Source: Leishmania mexicana MHOM/GT/2001/U1103 (Eukaryota > Euglenozoa > Kinetoplastea > Trypanosomatida > Trypanosomatidae). Taken from it: a stretch of 64,000 nt of DNA. The first letter of the stretch is position 1. Each line of letters starts with the position of its first letter. The notes under the pieces were generated by a model. It worked only from the letters and a program-made list of their open reading frames with translations, was not told where the DNA came from and searched no databases. The translations under genes and the position numbers were made by a program. Shown one piece after another: positions 32,157 to 42,398 of the stretch. The stretch lies in assembly GCF_000234665.1 (NCBI RefSeq), contig NC_018338.1, forward strand, positions 1,821,262 to 1,885,261. Reading direction: 5' to 3'.

Positions 32157-32686
32157 ACCCAGATGACGGTGGCACACACTTCACGGTGCGTGGTATCACA
32201 GGGCCCAGTACACCCCCACTCTGCGTGTATGGGATGACGCCATGCGGCCCCTCACCTCGATCCCCCTCCCTGCCAATGCCAGAACTCGCCTTCCGCTGGT
32301 GCGGACAAGGCCAAGCACCCACGACGTAGCGGAGGTCGGAGCGATGTACCACTGCTGGCGTCGGCGGTGCGGCCGTGGATGCCGCTGTGCGGGAGCGGGG
32401 AAGCTGAGCCATGCCCCGAGGAGGGATGCAGCAGGGGGTGGCGACCGGCATGAGGGGGGAACCGCTGTGAGGCCACCTGCGAGGCGAAGGGAGTGGGGTG
32501 GGGAGGTTGGTAGAGCACGAGACAGGGGGGCCGTGCTCTCAGATGGCTGAGTGGGGGCGGGCTGCTGCAACGCATGTGTCCACGACTGGCTCGCACCACG
32601 CTGATGGGGCCTGCGCGCTTGCGGGGCTCGCGTGGCGTGTGATCTCCTGTGCCGCGTAGTGGAGAAGAGACACGGGAGGAAGGCAA
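32157..32686 (+). mobile_element. SIDER2-like retroposon, copy 2
   Basis: About 530 bp, starting at 'cccagatgacgg' and ending at 'ggaggaaggcaac', the same end as copy 1. By eye the two differ at only a handful of positions (for example 'ggaaccgctg' here against 'ggagccgctg', and 'gccgcgtag' against 'gccgtgtag'). Flanking sequences are unrelated. It lies in the presumed 3' UTR of the gene ending at 31993, in the sense direction. No poly(A) tail or obvious target-site duplication is visible. Confidence 0.8.
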
Positions 32687-33965
32687 CAGTTTGGATTGAA
32701 AGTGTCGGAGTCTTCTCTGTTGAGGAGACAGCCAGGACCGTGTTGCGGCACTGCCCGTTTCTGCTTCGCGACAGAGTTTAGCATCTCCGTCTCTCCCTCT
32801 CTTCGTAGCGGGCGATGGGTGGGTGAGAGGGACAGCTGATGTGTGCTCGTGTCCGAAGACGCACGGGCCTCGAAAGGGTGCCACAATTTGCTTTTCTTTT
32901 GCTTCTCGATCACAGCGCTTAATAAGCCTGCTTTTGTGTAGTGTTGCTCGTGGTGGTGCGTGTGCGAGCGCGATTGTGCGCTGAGGGAACATGTGAGATG
33001 GTGCATCAGCAGGAGAGGGAGAGCCGCGTGTGGGCGTGGCAGCACACAGGACAAGAGCCGCTGTGCACACGTGTTGCTCGCAAAGTAGCGCACTCATCAG
33101 TTAGTCGGTACCGTGTGGGCCACCGAGGATCGACGAGAAAAAGGGACGAGGAAGCGGAAGGGATGCGCTACGGAAGCGTGGAGGTGATGAATACAAGGCA
33201 AACCGAAGACTCTATGGGACTTTGAGGATTCGGTAAGGCGCAGTAGCCCTTGTCTTTTCACCCGCTCCTATGCTTCATATACCCCGAGCATGACCTGTGG
33301 ATTTTCCGCGCCCAGCGCCGCTATCCTCCCTTCTGAGAGAGAAGACTGTATGCGCGCGCACACTCGTGGATTGCGGTCTGGACGTCTCGCGTGAGAGGAG
33401 GGAGAGGGAGCAGCGACCGCGTTTGTTTTTTCGATCCTTTTCTTTTCAAAATCCTGTGGGGAACTGCTGACGCACCTCGCCCTGCATGCGGTGCACCTTC
33501 TCTCTCTCTCCTTTTTCTTCTTGTCGTTGACACCCATGGAGCACAAGGAGAGGTGGCTCATGTGTTGTGCTGCTCTTTTGGTGTCGTAGACAACGCGACA
33601 AGAGTAGGAAGCATACCCGCACTCGTTCTCTCTCCTGTTCGTGGTAACGACAGACAGACGGGTTCGCGAAGCACACACAGTGTGCGCGGAGGGCTACAGT
33701 AAATGAGTGGACACGTGCCCGCAAAACTGGAGGCATACTGCACAAGGAACCCACGTAGTCTCCTCTCCGCCACCTCCGCAGAAAAAAAGGTAACAGACGC
33801 AATCTCGGTCACGTAACAGCGAAGCGCTACACACTCCTCCGGCCCTCATTAATTGTAAGGGAGAGGCAAGAGTTGTTGTCGCCGCCCCCGTCACCTACGC
33901 CACCCCCTCAACCCCCCTCCCTCTCGAAACACATTGGGCTAGCTTGTCAAATTAAGAGCAGAACC
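32687..33965. other. Intergenic; upstream of the VLRF1 gene
   Basis: No gene is recognised. Composition is fairly balanced, with T/C-rich tracts at about 33420-33530 and 33880-33930. The latter probably serves as the polypyrimidine tract for the gene at 33966. Confidence 0.55.
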
Positions 33966-35507
33966 ATGCTGCTCAGCGATGCTGAGGCCAAGATCACGGC
34001 GGTGCTGAGGTCACTTCACGACACCCCACGCACCACCTATGAGGTGGAGAACCTCTATCGGTTGAACTGCGAGCGCATCGCCGCCGTCCGCGCAGCACTC
34101 GCTGACATGAGTGGTGACTACGTCGATCAACTGCGCGAGAGGTGCGACGAGGCAGAAAAGCAGGCGCAGGCGAAGCGCGCCGCCGGCGTGGCCAACACGG
34201 CCGCCACTGACAACGCCTTCTCCCTCGACTTTGCTCTGGAAGAGGCGGAGGGGCAGAACGAGGCGGAAATCGAGTCGGCGGTGGCAGCGGCAGCGCACGG
34301 CAGCAGGCGACCAAAGAAGTCAAGTGGAAAGGAAAAGTCCAAGAAGAAAGACGGGGAGGAGAGGCACAAGAAGGAGAAACGGACTTTAGATGATGTGCCA
34401 CCCGTAGCTCCACACCCTGCCGGCGGGGGCAGCTGCGAGGACAACGCTGCTGACAAGGCTACCTCGTCTCAGTCGACGAGGTGGGTGGTGCTGTCCCGCG
34501 ATGACGACCTCATCAGCAACGAAGTTCTGCCCGCGCTGTCGACAAGTGGTCGAGGAAAGTGCGAGGAAGTGCCAAACACTTCTCTGGCGCGAGTCTTTTT
34601 CACTGAGGAAGTGACCTGGGAGGGCGCATCGTGCCAGTGCGCGGTGGAGCTCTACCGGTGCGTGGTGATCGCCATGACGTACGGCGAGCCGCAGCTGAGC
34701 TGGGCGGAGTGCGAGAAAATAATGCAGTCTCAAGCAGCGGCGGCATCAAAAGCAGGCGACATCAAGGATGAGTGTTTCTACCCCCCCTCTGTGAAGTGCG
34801 CCGGCCTCAGATCGCCAAAGACATCCTCGGATGGCGACGGTGAGGGCACCGAAGACGACAGCGCGTCGTTAATCGAGGACATGACCCTATCAGAGCAGCT
34901 GATCGCCCAGTACGATCAAGCACAGCAGGCGGAGGAGGAGGAGGCTGACACATTGACCCTCCCGCGCAACGTCTCAGAGCGCTTTCAGCAGCGTCTCCGT
35001 GGCTTCACAGATGAAGTGTGGGTCATTCTTCTCTGCCACGGCGGGTATTTTGCCGGCGGTATCTTTGCGAGAGGCACCTGCGTCACTCACAAGGCGTTTC
35101 AGCGCTATGTAGTCCGCAAGAAGCAAGGCGGCAAGCAGTCCTCGAATGCGAAGGACACGGGGAGCTACAACAGCGTCGGGTCCCAAATCCGCGCCGCACA
35201 GGAAGTCAAGTGGCGCGTGGAAGTGCGGGACATTCTGCTGGACTGGATGCCCTACATCCAGGCCGCTTCTTTTATCCTCTACGCCGCCCCAGGCCCTCAA
35301 AACAGAGCTGTTCTAACCGACTTTTCCCTCCTCCCCGCGGTGGCGTCGGTCGGAGGCAGCAAAGGTGTCTCGCCCATTCAGCTGAAGGACCCGCGAGTGA
35401 GCCGAGTGCCACTCACGACGCACCGACCCACCTTTGAGGAGGTGCGGCGCATCTATGGCGTATGCTCACGCTGCAGCTTACTATACGTGAGACAGGAAGA
35501 TGCGTAA
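33966..35507 (+). CDS. Vms1/ANKZF1-type VLRF1-domain protein (peptidyl-tRNA release in ribosome quality control)
   Basis: A 513-residue protein. ATG 33966 is the first in the frame. Residues ~120-145 are a Lys-rich low-complexity stretch (SGKEKSKKKDGEERHKKEK). Residues ~350-450 match the VLRF1 domain: VWVILLCHGGYFAGGIF, then THKAFQRYVVRKKQGGKQS with the GGKQ glutamine at Q391 in the position of the catalytic Gln of Vms1, then SQIRAAQEVKWRVEVRDILLDW. The segment after it, THRPTFEEVRRIYG, matches the conserved TRRPT-x(2)-E stretch that follows VLRF1 in ANKZF1. In yeast and human this protein cuts or releases nascent chains from peptidyl-tRNA on stalled 60S subunits. Unlike those, I see no C2H2 zinc finger, no ankyrin repeats and no C-terminal VCP-interacting motif; the protein ends shortly after the domain. 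Identification is from conserved motifs recalled, not from alignment. Confidence 0.85.
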   Translation: MLLSDAEAKITAVLRSLHDTPRTTYEVENLYRLNCERIAAVRAALADMSGDYVDQLRERCDEAEKQAQAKRAAGVANTAATDNAFSLDFALEEAEGQNEAEIESAVAAAAHGSRRPKKSSGKEKSKKKDGEERHKKEKRTLDDVPPVAPHPAGGGSCEDNAADKATSSQSTRWVVLSRDDDLISNEVLPALSTSGRGKCEEVPNTSLARVFFTEEVTWEGASCQCAVELYRCVVIAMTYGEPQLSWAECEKIMQSQAAAASKAGDIKDECFYPPSVKCAGLRSPKTSSDGDGEGTEDDSASLIEDMTLSEQLIAQYDQAQQAEEEEADTLTLPRNVSERFQQRLRGFTDEVWVILLCHGGYFAGGIFARGTCVTHKAFQRYVVRKKQGGKQSSNAKDTGSYNSVGSQIRAAQEVKWRVEVRDILLDWMPYIQAASFILYAAPGPQNRAVLTDFSLLPAVASVGGSKGVSPIQLKDPRVSRVPLTTHRPTFEEVRRIYGVCSRCSLLYVRQEDA

Positions 35508-37476
35508 GAGAGGAACAGGAGCGAATCTTCGACCTCACCGGATGAAGTGGACAACAACTGCGAGGACCAGCAAACAGCGTGCAAATCGGATGGGCAGTGA
35601 GGTGAGCGCTGAGGGATGCTGACGAAGCGGGATGCATGGTACTTTTGCTTGCGTGTGTGTGTGTGTGCCTTGGTGCATCATTCCCTTCCCCCCTTAATCG
35701 ACCTCAGCGTGGTTTTATTGCGTACGCAGCCCCTTATGGCAAGCACACACAAAAAAAGGGAAATGAGAGGTACGCGCCTTGGAATCAAATTTTACGTTGA
35801 TCGTCGTCGACACTTTATGCCTCTCTGCGTGTGTACGTGTGCGTGTGTGCCTAAGCCATTCCATCTCCAATGTCTGCGAAAGTGCTTCACTCTCCTCAGC
35901 AAGGCTGCACAGCACGCCATCCCCCCCTCCCCCGTGCATCCACCCGGATACATCACCCGTTTTTGCCTTCGTGGTCTCCCTAGCTCCATCCCTCCCCCTC
36001 TCTTCTTCCGTGGAAACTCTTGTTTTTTTCTCATCTTCGCTCCTCCTGTCATGTAGAGGTTAGACGTCGCGCTTTCTGCAATCTCGCTGCCTCATCACTG
36101 CCCCATATCCCCCCCCCCACACACATTCCTCTGTCTCTACACTACCCCCCTTCACCTACACACTTTGCTATAGAGCCGTTCAGAGACCATCGGAGGACGA
36201 CCGCACCAGCGTTGCCGTTTTCCACTTGTCGCAGCCTTCTGACAATCCAGCTGGCTCTTCTTTGGGTCTCGGTTGCCGCGTCTTGCGGTAATTCATCTTA
36301 GGCAGCAGCCGCTTCCTTTTTTTCTTGTTTCTGTGGCTACTCGTCTCCGCGCCTTCAAGCCCAAAGGCGTGACAACAGCACCCGCTCTATTTGGACTATT
36401 CCCTTTCCTGCTGTGCCGTTGCGTGCACGCCTGTTCTTGTGCACGCTTACTTGCCACTCCTCCCTCTATCGCTTATCCGCACACTTGCGCTACGCGTTCA
36501 AACCGGCGCATCAGCTGCGCAGACACAGAGGAGATAGACGCCGGCACTCAAACGCCCTCTGCTGAAGGTGCAGCGAGGAAGCGACAACAAGGAGAAAATT
36601 ACCCACTGACGTCTTTGTGCGTGCCGTTTTCTGCGAATTTGCCTGTGCGCGCCGTCGTCCGGAGCTCACTTGCGTTTTAATCGAGTTTCGCAGGTGTTTG
36701 AGTACCATTATTCTCTCTCTCGCCTCTTCCACTTCTTTGTGTGTGTGTGCGTCGTCGTCACTGTCTCCGGTGTTTGTTTCTCGACTTTGCTCACTCGTTC
36801 ACGCAGAGACACTCGAGGGTTTGTCTGTCGCTGCTGCTGCTGCTTCTGTAACCCTTCTCCCTCCCTTCTCTATTTCATGATAATCCGTTAGGCGTTTCGT
36901 GTGTGTATTGAGTGATTCTAGGTGCACATTTGTTGCCGAGCGTGTTTTTGGCGGTCCTTCGTTGTGGCTTCGTTTTTTTTATCTTGTGGATCACTTGCTA
37001 CTCTGCTGGACTCTGTTGAGACAAACTTTGAGTGCTGGTCCTCTCTGACGTCTCTCTCTCTCTCTCACCGTCGCTGTCGTAAACTCCGAATTTCCGTCTG
37101 GACTCGTTCTTGCGTTCTTTCTCTTTTCTGGTCTGTTGCTGTGTTGTGGTTGTTCGCGGCGCTGTATAAGTCAATTTGTTGCCTGTCATTCTTTGAAGTG
37201 GTGTCTGGCCGAGACGTCTTCCCACCCTCTCTCGCCGCCTGTGTGGGCTCTCTCCCTATCTCTCGCTGAATTAATTGATTCGTTTTTCTCTTGTTCGTTA
37301 TTTTGCGCACCTCTATTCCTTTCTCGACATCAGCTGCCCTCGCACCCCTCCTCTCCCTTCTCGTCGTACTCGTCGTCGCTTGTTTCACCCCCCACCCCCA
37401 TGGGTCTCTCGCTCGCTCGCTCATTCATCATCATAACGGCTTGACTTCTTCGGTCATCTCACCACCACCTAAAAAA
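35508..37476. other. Intergenic
   Basis: About 2 kb without a recognised gene. T/C-rich DNA predominates from 35860 to the next ATG, with TG and CA runs at 35650-35670 and 36745-36760. A long pyrimidine-rich tract (37270-37470) leads to the next gene. Confidence 0.55.
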
Positions 37477-37983
37477 ATGAGTGATCATTCCTCTGACGAC
37501 GAAGACATTGTGGTGCTGCAGGTATGTGCAAATCGGCATTGCCAGGGCATCGACGACCTGGAGTTCGACGAGGAGACAAGCCAGAGCTACTGCGGCCGGT
37601 GTCGTGCGCTCTACGCCCGCACGGAGACGGAGGGGTTTCGCGTTCTTCTGTCGAACGACGACCTCAGCCTAGTGAAGCTCATTTTTGACCAGTTCGATGA
37701 GAACAGCCGCGGTTTCTGGACTTACAAAGAATGGAATGCGTTTCAGGAGGTGACGGAGCGCGGCTCAGACGACCCGATCGAGTCTTCGTCAGCCTTGAAG
37801 GAGTTCTTCAAGGAGGAGTACGACATCGACATCAGTCCTCATGGGAAAGATGGAGCGGTGGTTCTTTTGGTTGATCTGGAAAACATGTACGGGGGTTATC
37901 TGTACAACAACGTAGACGCACTTGTGGAGGACAGCGAGACCATGGAGTATCAGGGGCTTCTGCACACGGGCGTGCTGGAGTAG
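37477..37983 (+). CDS. Small acidic protein with Cys4 zinc-ribbon-like motif and EF-hand-like loop
   Basis: A 168-residue protein, not assigned to a known family. ATG 37477 sits in 'aaaaaaatgag', with no other in-frame ATG upstream that is plausible. The N-terminus is acidic (DDEDIVV). Four cysteines at C17, C22, C39 and C42 (C-x4-C-x16-C-x2-C) look like a zinc-binding ribbon. Residues ~65-90 (IFDQFDENSRGFWTYKEWN) resemble an EF-hand: helix, D-x-D-x-N-x-x-G loop, helix. A second hydrophobic segment (VVLLVDLENMYGGYLYNNVD) is at ~128-150. A zinc ribbon next to a single EF-hand-like loop is an unusual pairing, so a calcium-responsive adaptor is possible; this is inference. Third-position bias supports a real gene. 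Confidence 0.82.
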   Translation: MSDHSSDDEDIVVLQVCANRHCQGIDDLEFDEETSQSYCGRCRALYARTETEGFRVLLSNDDLSLVKLIFDQFDENSRGFWTYKEWNAFQEVTERGSDDPIESSSALKEFFKEEYDIDISPHGKDGAVVLLVDLENMYGGYLYNNVDALVEDSETMEYQGLLHTGVLE

Positions 37984-39115
37984 AGGTACCCGTGGCCACA
38001 AACCCGAAAGAAACAGACGGCATAGCTGGTGTTTCACTGAGCACCGCATGATGACGCAGGTTTCTCCTGTGGCTATCGTCACGGGTGCATCGGTTCGTCT
38101 ACTTTTTTCTTCTGTCGTGTGTGTGCGAAGATAGTGGACATATATTGCCGCATGCGGCGCGTCTCTCATAGTGTCGTTTTGTGCTAACATGTTTTGATAC
38201 CTGCTTCTCTAGACCATTTTGTTCCCTCGCTCCCCCCTCGGTCCCGTCGAGAAGCGTGCACTTTGCTTCTGTGCCCCACATGCAGGTCGCGGGAGACAGG
38301 TGTGGTGGTGGTGGGCGAGGGTTTCGTTGAAGCAAGACTAAGGAGACACATGTGGTGCGCTGTGGATTTCCTTCTCACACACTCCCGAATCCAGCGCGTG
38401 CCATCCCCACCCCTTCCCTCCACTCCCCGAACAAAAAAAAGAAAGAAAATTATACACTCTTCAACGGAGGCGGGCTACTTCAGCACACATACTTGTTTCT
38501 CTCGCTCTGTTGTTCCTCCTTACCAGTTGCTGACTCATCGATATGAAATGCGCCGCCCTACATTTGAATCGCATGCATTTTCATTGTTTCACCTACCCCC
38601 CCCCCACCCTCCCACCGTCAGCTGACCGCTCTCCTCGTCATTCTGAGTGCGCGTGGTCCTTCTCCTTCCCCTCCCCGTCCTTGTTGGTTTTCTGTATGTT
38701 TGCGTTTCATTTGTTTCCCCCCTTTGTACACTCGACGTCCTTTTTTCGTGTCTCTTCTGTTTCCTTTTATTTTTGCTCGGCTGTTGTTCCTCTCTGTCTT
38801 CATCTCAGTTCCCATGGTGCAGTGGTGGCGGTGTCCGTGATGACAATGACGTCAACGAGGAGAGCCGCACGCACGCACGCACACGACTATACGTAGCCAA
38901 AAGTAGAAAGCAGCACATGGATCCCTGGCACCAAAAGAGAAACACGAAAAAGCGGGCACAGATGTCCAAACCGCGAGAGGGGAGTAGTATTTTGTCAGCA
39001 CATCATAAGGTGGACCATACAGTGGGCTCGTATTACCATTCCTCACTCCAACCACCCCGCTTGGCGCTTTCCACGTCTTCCTTTACTCTTTTTCTTCACT
39101 TCTATTGCTCTCTTG
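37984..39115. other. Intergenic; presumed 3' UTR before SIDER2 copy 3
   Basis: Nothing coding is recognised. The stretch is T/C-rich with a C run at 38596-38606. Confidence 0.55.
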
Positions 39116-39629
39116 AGGACGGTGGCACACACTTCACGGTGCGTGGTATCACAGGGCCCAGTACACCCCCACTCTGCGTGTATGGGATGACGCCATGCGG
39201 CCCCTCACCTCGATCCCCCTCCCTGCCAATGCCAGAACTCGCCTTCCGCTGGTGCGGACAAGGCCAAGCACCCACGACGTAGCGGAGGTCGGAGCGATGT
39301 ACCACTGCTGGCGTCGGCGGTGCGGCCGTGGATGCCGCTGTGCGGGAGCGGGGAAGCTGAGCCATGCCCCGAGGAGGGATGCAGCAGGGGGTGGCGACCG
39401 GCATGAGGGGGGAGCCGCTGTGAGGCCACCTGCGAGGCGAAGGGAGTGGGGTGGGGAGGTTGGTAGAGCACGAGACAGGGGGGCCGTGCTCTCAGATGGC
39501 TGAGTAGGGGCGGGCTGCTGCAACGCATGTGTCCACGACTGGCTCGCACCACGCTGATGGGGCCTGCGCGCTTGCGGGGCTCGCGTGGCGTGTGATCTCC
39601 TGTGCCGCGTAGTGGAGAAGAGACACGGG
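39116..39629 (+). mobile_element. SIDER2-like retroposon, copy 3 (left border of a tandem duplication)
   Basis: Full element with the 79-bp-signature-like start (39116-39196) followed by the body shared with the other copies. It carries 'gctgagtaggg' where copies 1 and 2 have 'gctgagtgggg', a variant shared with the elements at 41405 and 45264. Its right flank (39630-40190) is repeated after the element at 41405. Confidence 0.8.
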
Positions 39630-40190
39630 GAGAAGGGACAAAATGAAGGGTTTATGGCTCATCTACAGTTGGCTGTGCTAGCAGCCTTGTACATTGGCCA
39701 CTCACTGTGTATGTGTGTGTGGGGGGAGAAGGGTCTGTCAGCACGTCGCATCCCGGTTACAGTTTTCGCTGGGTCCCTCTGGCCTCTGCAGACCCCGCGC
39801 ATAATGTAAAGTTTCTTTTCTCTTCCCCTTCCCCTGTTTGTCTCCTCACCCGTCTGGTCCCTCTGTGCTCTTCTATTATTTTCCCGTACCTTGCAATGTA
39901 TCTAGTTATACGCTAAAATCGTGTGAAGGGCTTTTGTGTGTGTGTTTTTTCATTTCGCCTGCGTGTATGTGCTCTGTGCTTTGACTTTCTTTCCTCTTTC
40001 GTTGCCGCCGACGCGTGGTCTTTCCTCCTTTCCTTGTTCTGCGCGTGTGCGCGTTTGCTAGAGTGGACTCGTGATCGCTGCGGATCAATGCCGCGGAACG
40101 TTTCTCGTGCTGATGGACGTGAGAGCCCGTAACAAATAAAGACGTGCACTGCTTGCTTTTTCTCCTTCCCTGTGCACGCATCAGTTGTTC

Positions 40191-40290
40191 NNNNNNNNNN
40201 NNNNNNNNNNNNNNNNNNNNNNNNNNNNNNNNNNNNNNNNNNNNNNNNNNNNNNNNNNNNNNNNNNNNNNNNNNNNNNNNNNNNNNNNNN
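40191..40290. other. Assembly gap (100 N) within duplicated unit 1
   Basis: Exactly 100 N. By comparison with unit 2 the hidden sequence should be about 1.75 kb and include the 5' flank and nearly all of a second coiled-coil gene. Confidence 0.9.
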
Positions 40291-40355
40291 CCTGCCTGTC
40301 GCAGCAGCTTACAAACGTCTTCCAGGCGGAAGCTGTCCGCGTCTCCTTTGCGTGA
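40291..40355 (+). CDS. 3' end of the first copy of the coiled-coil protein gene (rest in gap)
   Basis: The 65 nt right of the gap encode the last residues LSQQLTNVFQAEAVRVSFA plus stop, identical to the end of the gene at 43694-44209, and continue into the same 3' flank. This is therefore the visible tail of a second gene copy and not a separate gene. Whether the hidden part is intact cannot be told. Confidence 0.85.
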
Positions 40356-41404
40356 CGGTTGTGTAGGGCACGCATGATGCGGGCGTGAGTGTGGGCAAAG
40401 CACTGTGTCTAAGGAGCTGCACTGGCGAGTCGCACAGAACTCTGCTGCGCAAAGATGGAGCACGTGATCAGGTTGACCGTTTCACTCAAGACAACCACAT
40501 TACTTTCGCCTCCAGCTTCCGCCTTCTCGCCCTCTTCTGAGTCACTCATCAGTTGTCATATGGCTTATGTTTGTATGTTGAACATTTTTTTTCCTCAGGC
40601 TCATCACTTCATTGAAAGTAACGTGCGCTTTTGTCGGGAAGCCACTTGTGAATTATGCACGCGAGCACGCATGTGCGAAGGTCCATCACGTCTTCTTCGT
40701 TTATTCTATGGCTCGACTCTGGCTACGGGTGACGGCGAGACCCGCAGCACCTGAGGCATACGTTGTGATTGAATGCTGTAAGCCTGGGTGTAACTGCCAC
40801 ACCCGCAGGCCGTATATCTTTACCCCCCCCCGCTCTTCTTCTCCCCTATACGCTTTCTTTTTCATGTAACAGATAGTCGTCTCCTGCCGTGCATGACAGG
40901 CGAATTCGCCACCACCACCTTGCTTTCTCTAACTTAGCGTGCGCTGTACCCCGGTGTCAAAAATGTGTGATGGACTGCCTCGGTAGAGGACGCAAGTGCA
41001 GTCGCAGCAACGGAATCAGGCAGCACAGTTTATATTGTACGTCGCTTTCTTTCTTTTTTATTTCGTCTCCTGGTGAAAGTCGCGATGGCTGTTTCACGAA
41101 AAGTGTAAGCTCGTGAGAAACTCCTCGAACTCAAGTCGCGCTCAATTTGGCGCCGATACGGAGCCTCATGAATGGCGTTCGTGTGCGATGATGTATCTCC
41201 ACGCACGCACAGCAGCATAGAATGCCATCCCTAGCGCTCTCCCTCGCGTACGCCCAACCCCGTGCACCTGTTGCACTGAACGTGTCACTTGCCCATTCGA
41301 GTCTATACGACTTCCTTTTCTTTGCTTTCGTTCGCTCCGTGATGACGTGAGACAGCTCAACCTGTTGGGCAGATCCCATTAACTACCTTGTGTGAGGAAG
41401 TCAA
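40356..41404. other. 3' flank of the coiled-coil gene, copy 1
   Basis: A near-identical repeat of 44210-45263. It differs visibly in a poly-C run (9 C at 40824 against about 14 C at 44678). No gene is recognised in it. Confidence 0.7.
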
Positions 41405-41837
41405 GCGGCCCCTCACCTCGATCCCCCTCCCTGCCAATGCCAGAACTCGCCTTCCGCTGGTGCGGACAAGGCCAAGCACCCACGACGTAGCGGAGGTCGG
41501 AGCGATGTACCACTGCTGGCGTCGGCGGTGCGGCCGTGGATGCCGCTGTGCGGGAGCGGGGAAGCTGAGCCATGCCCCGAGGAGGGATGCAGCAGGGGGT
41601 GGCGACCGGCATGAGGGGGGAGCCGCTGTGAGGCCACCTGCGAGGCGAAGGGAGTGGGGTGGGGAGGTTGGTAGAGCACGAGACAGGGGGGCCGTGCTCT
41701 CAGATGGCTGAGTAGGGGCGGGCTGCTGCAACGCATGTGTCCACGACTGGCTCGCACCACGCTGATGGGGCCTGCGCGCTTGCGGGGCTCGCGTGGCGTG
41801 TGATCTCCTGTGCCGCGTAGTGGAGAAGAGACACGGG
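41405..41837 (+). mobile_element. SIDER2-like element, hybrid copy at the duplication junction
   Basis: The element starts abruptly at 'gcggcccctcacctcg', without the first ~80 bp present in copies 1-3. Its left flank ('gtgaggaagtcaa') equals the left flank of the element at 45264, while its right end and right flank equal those of the element at 39116. It is thus a recombinant of those two, which marks the junction of the duplication. Confidence 0.88.
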
Positions 41838-42398
41838 GAGAAGGGACAAAATGAAGGGTTTATGGCTCATCTACAGTTGGCTGTGCTAGCAGCCTTGTAC
41901 ATTGGCCACTCACTGTGTATGTGTGTGTGGGGGGAGAAGGGTCTGTCAGCACGTCGCATCCCGGTTACAGTTTTCGCTGGGTCCCTCTGGCCTCTGCAGA
42001 CCCCGCGCATAATGTAAAGTTTCTTTTCTCTTCCCCTTCCCCTGTTTGTCTCCTCACCCGTCTGGTCCCTCTGTGCTCTTCTATTATTTTCCCGTACCTT
42101 GCAATGTATCTAGTTATACGCTAAAATCGTGTGAAGGGCTTTTGTGTGTGTGTTTTTTCATTTCGCCTGCGTGTATGTGCTCTGTGCTTTGACTTTCTTT
42201 CCTCTTTCGTTGCCGCCGTCGCGTGGTCTTTCCTCCTTTCCTTGTTCTGCGCGTGTGCGCGTTTGCTAGAGTGGACTCGTGATCGCTGCGGATCAATGCA
42301 GCGGAACGTTTCTCGTGCTGATGGACGTGAGAGGCCGTAACAAATAAAGACGTGCACTGCTTGCTTTTTCTCCTTCCCTGTGCACGCATCAGTTGTTC

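Larger units (their letters stand above)
39197..41404 (+). repeat. Tandem duplication, unit 1 (collapsed by an N gap)
   Basis: 39197-40190 matches 41405-42398 with a constant offset of 2208 and only about three substitutions that I could find. After the N gap, 40291-41404 matches 44145-45263. Aligned to unit 2, the gap replaces about 1746 bases (42399-44144), so the real unit 1 should be about 3.85 kb. Confidence 0.92.

Noticed and set aside
39906..40463. 185-codon minus-strand frame spanning the N gap
   Set aside because: It is open only because N codons contain no stops, and it is antisense to the real gene end at 40291-40355.
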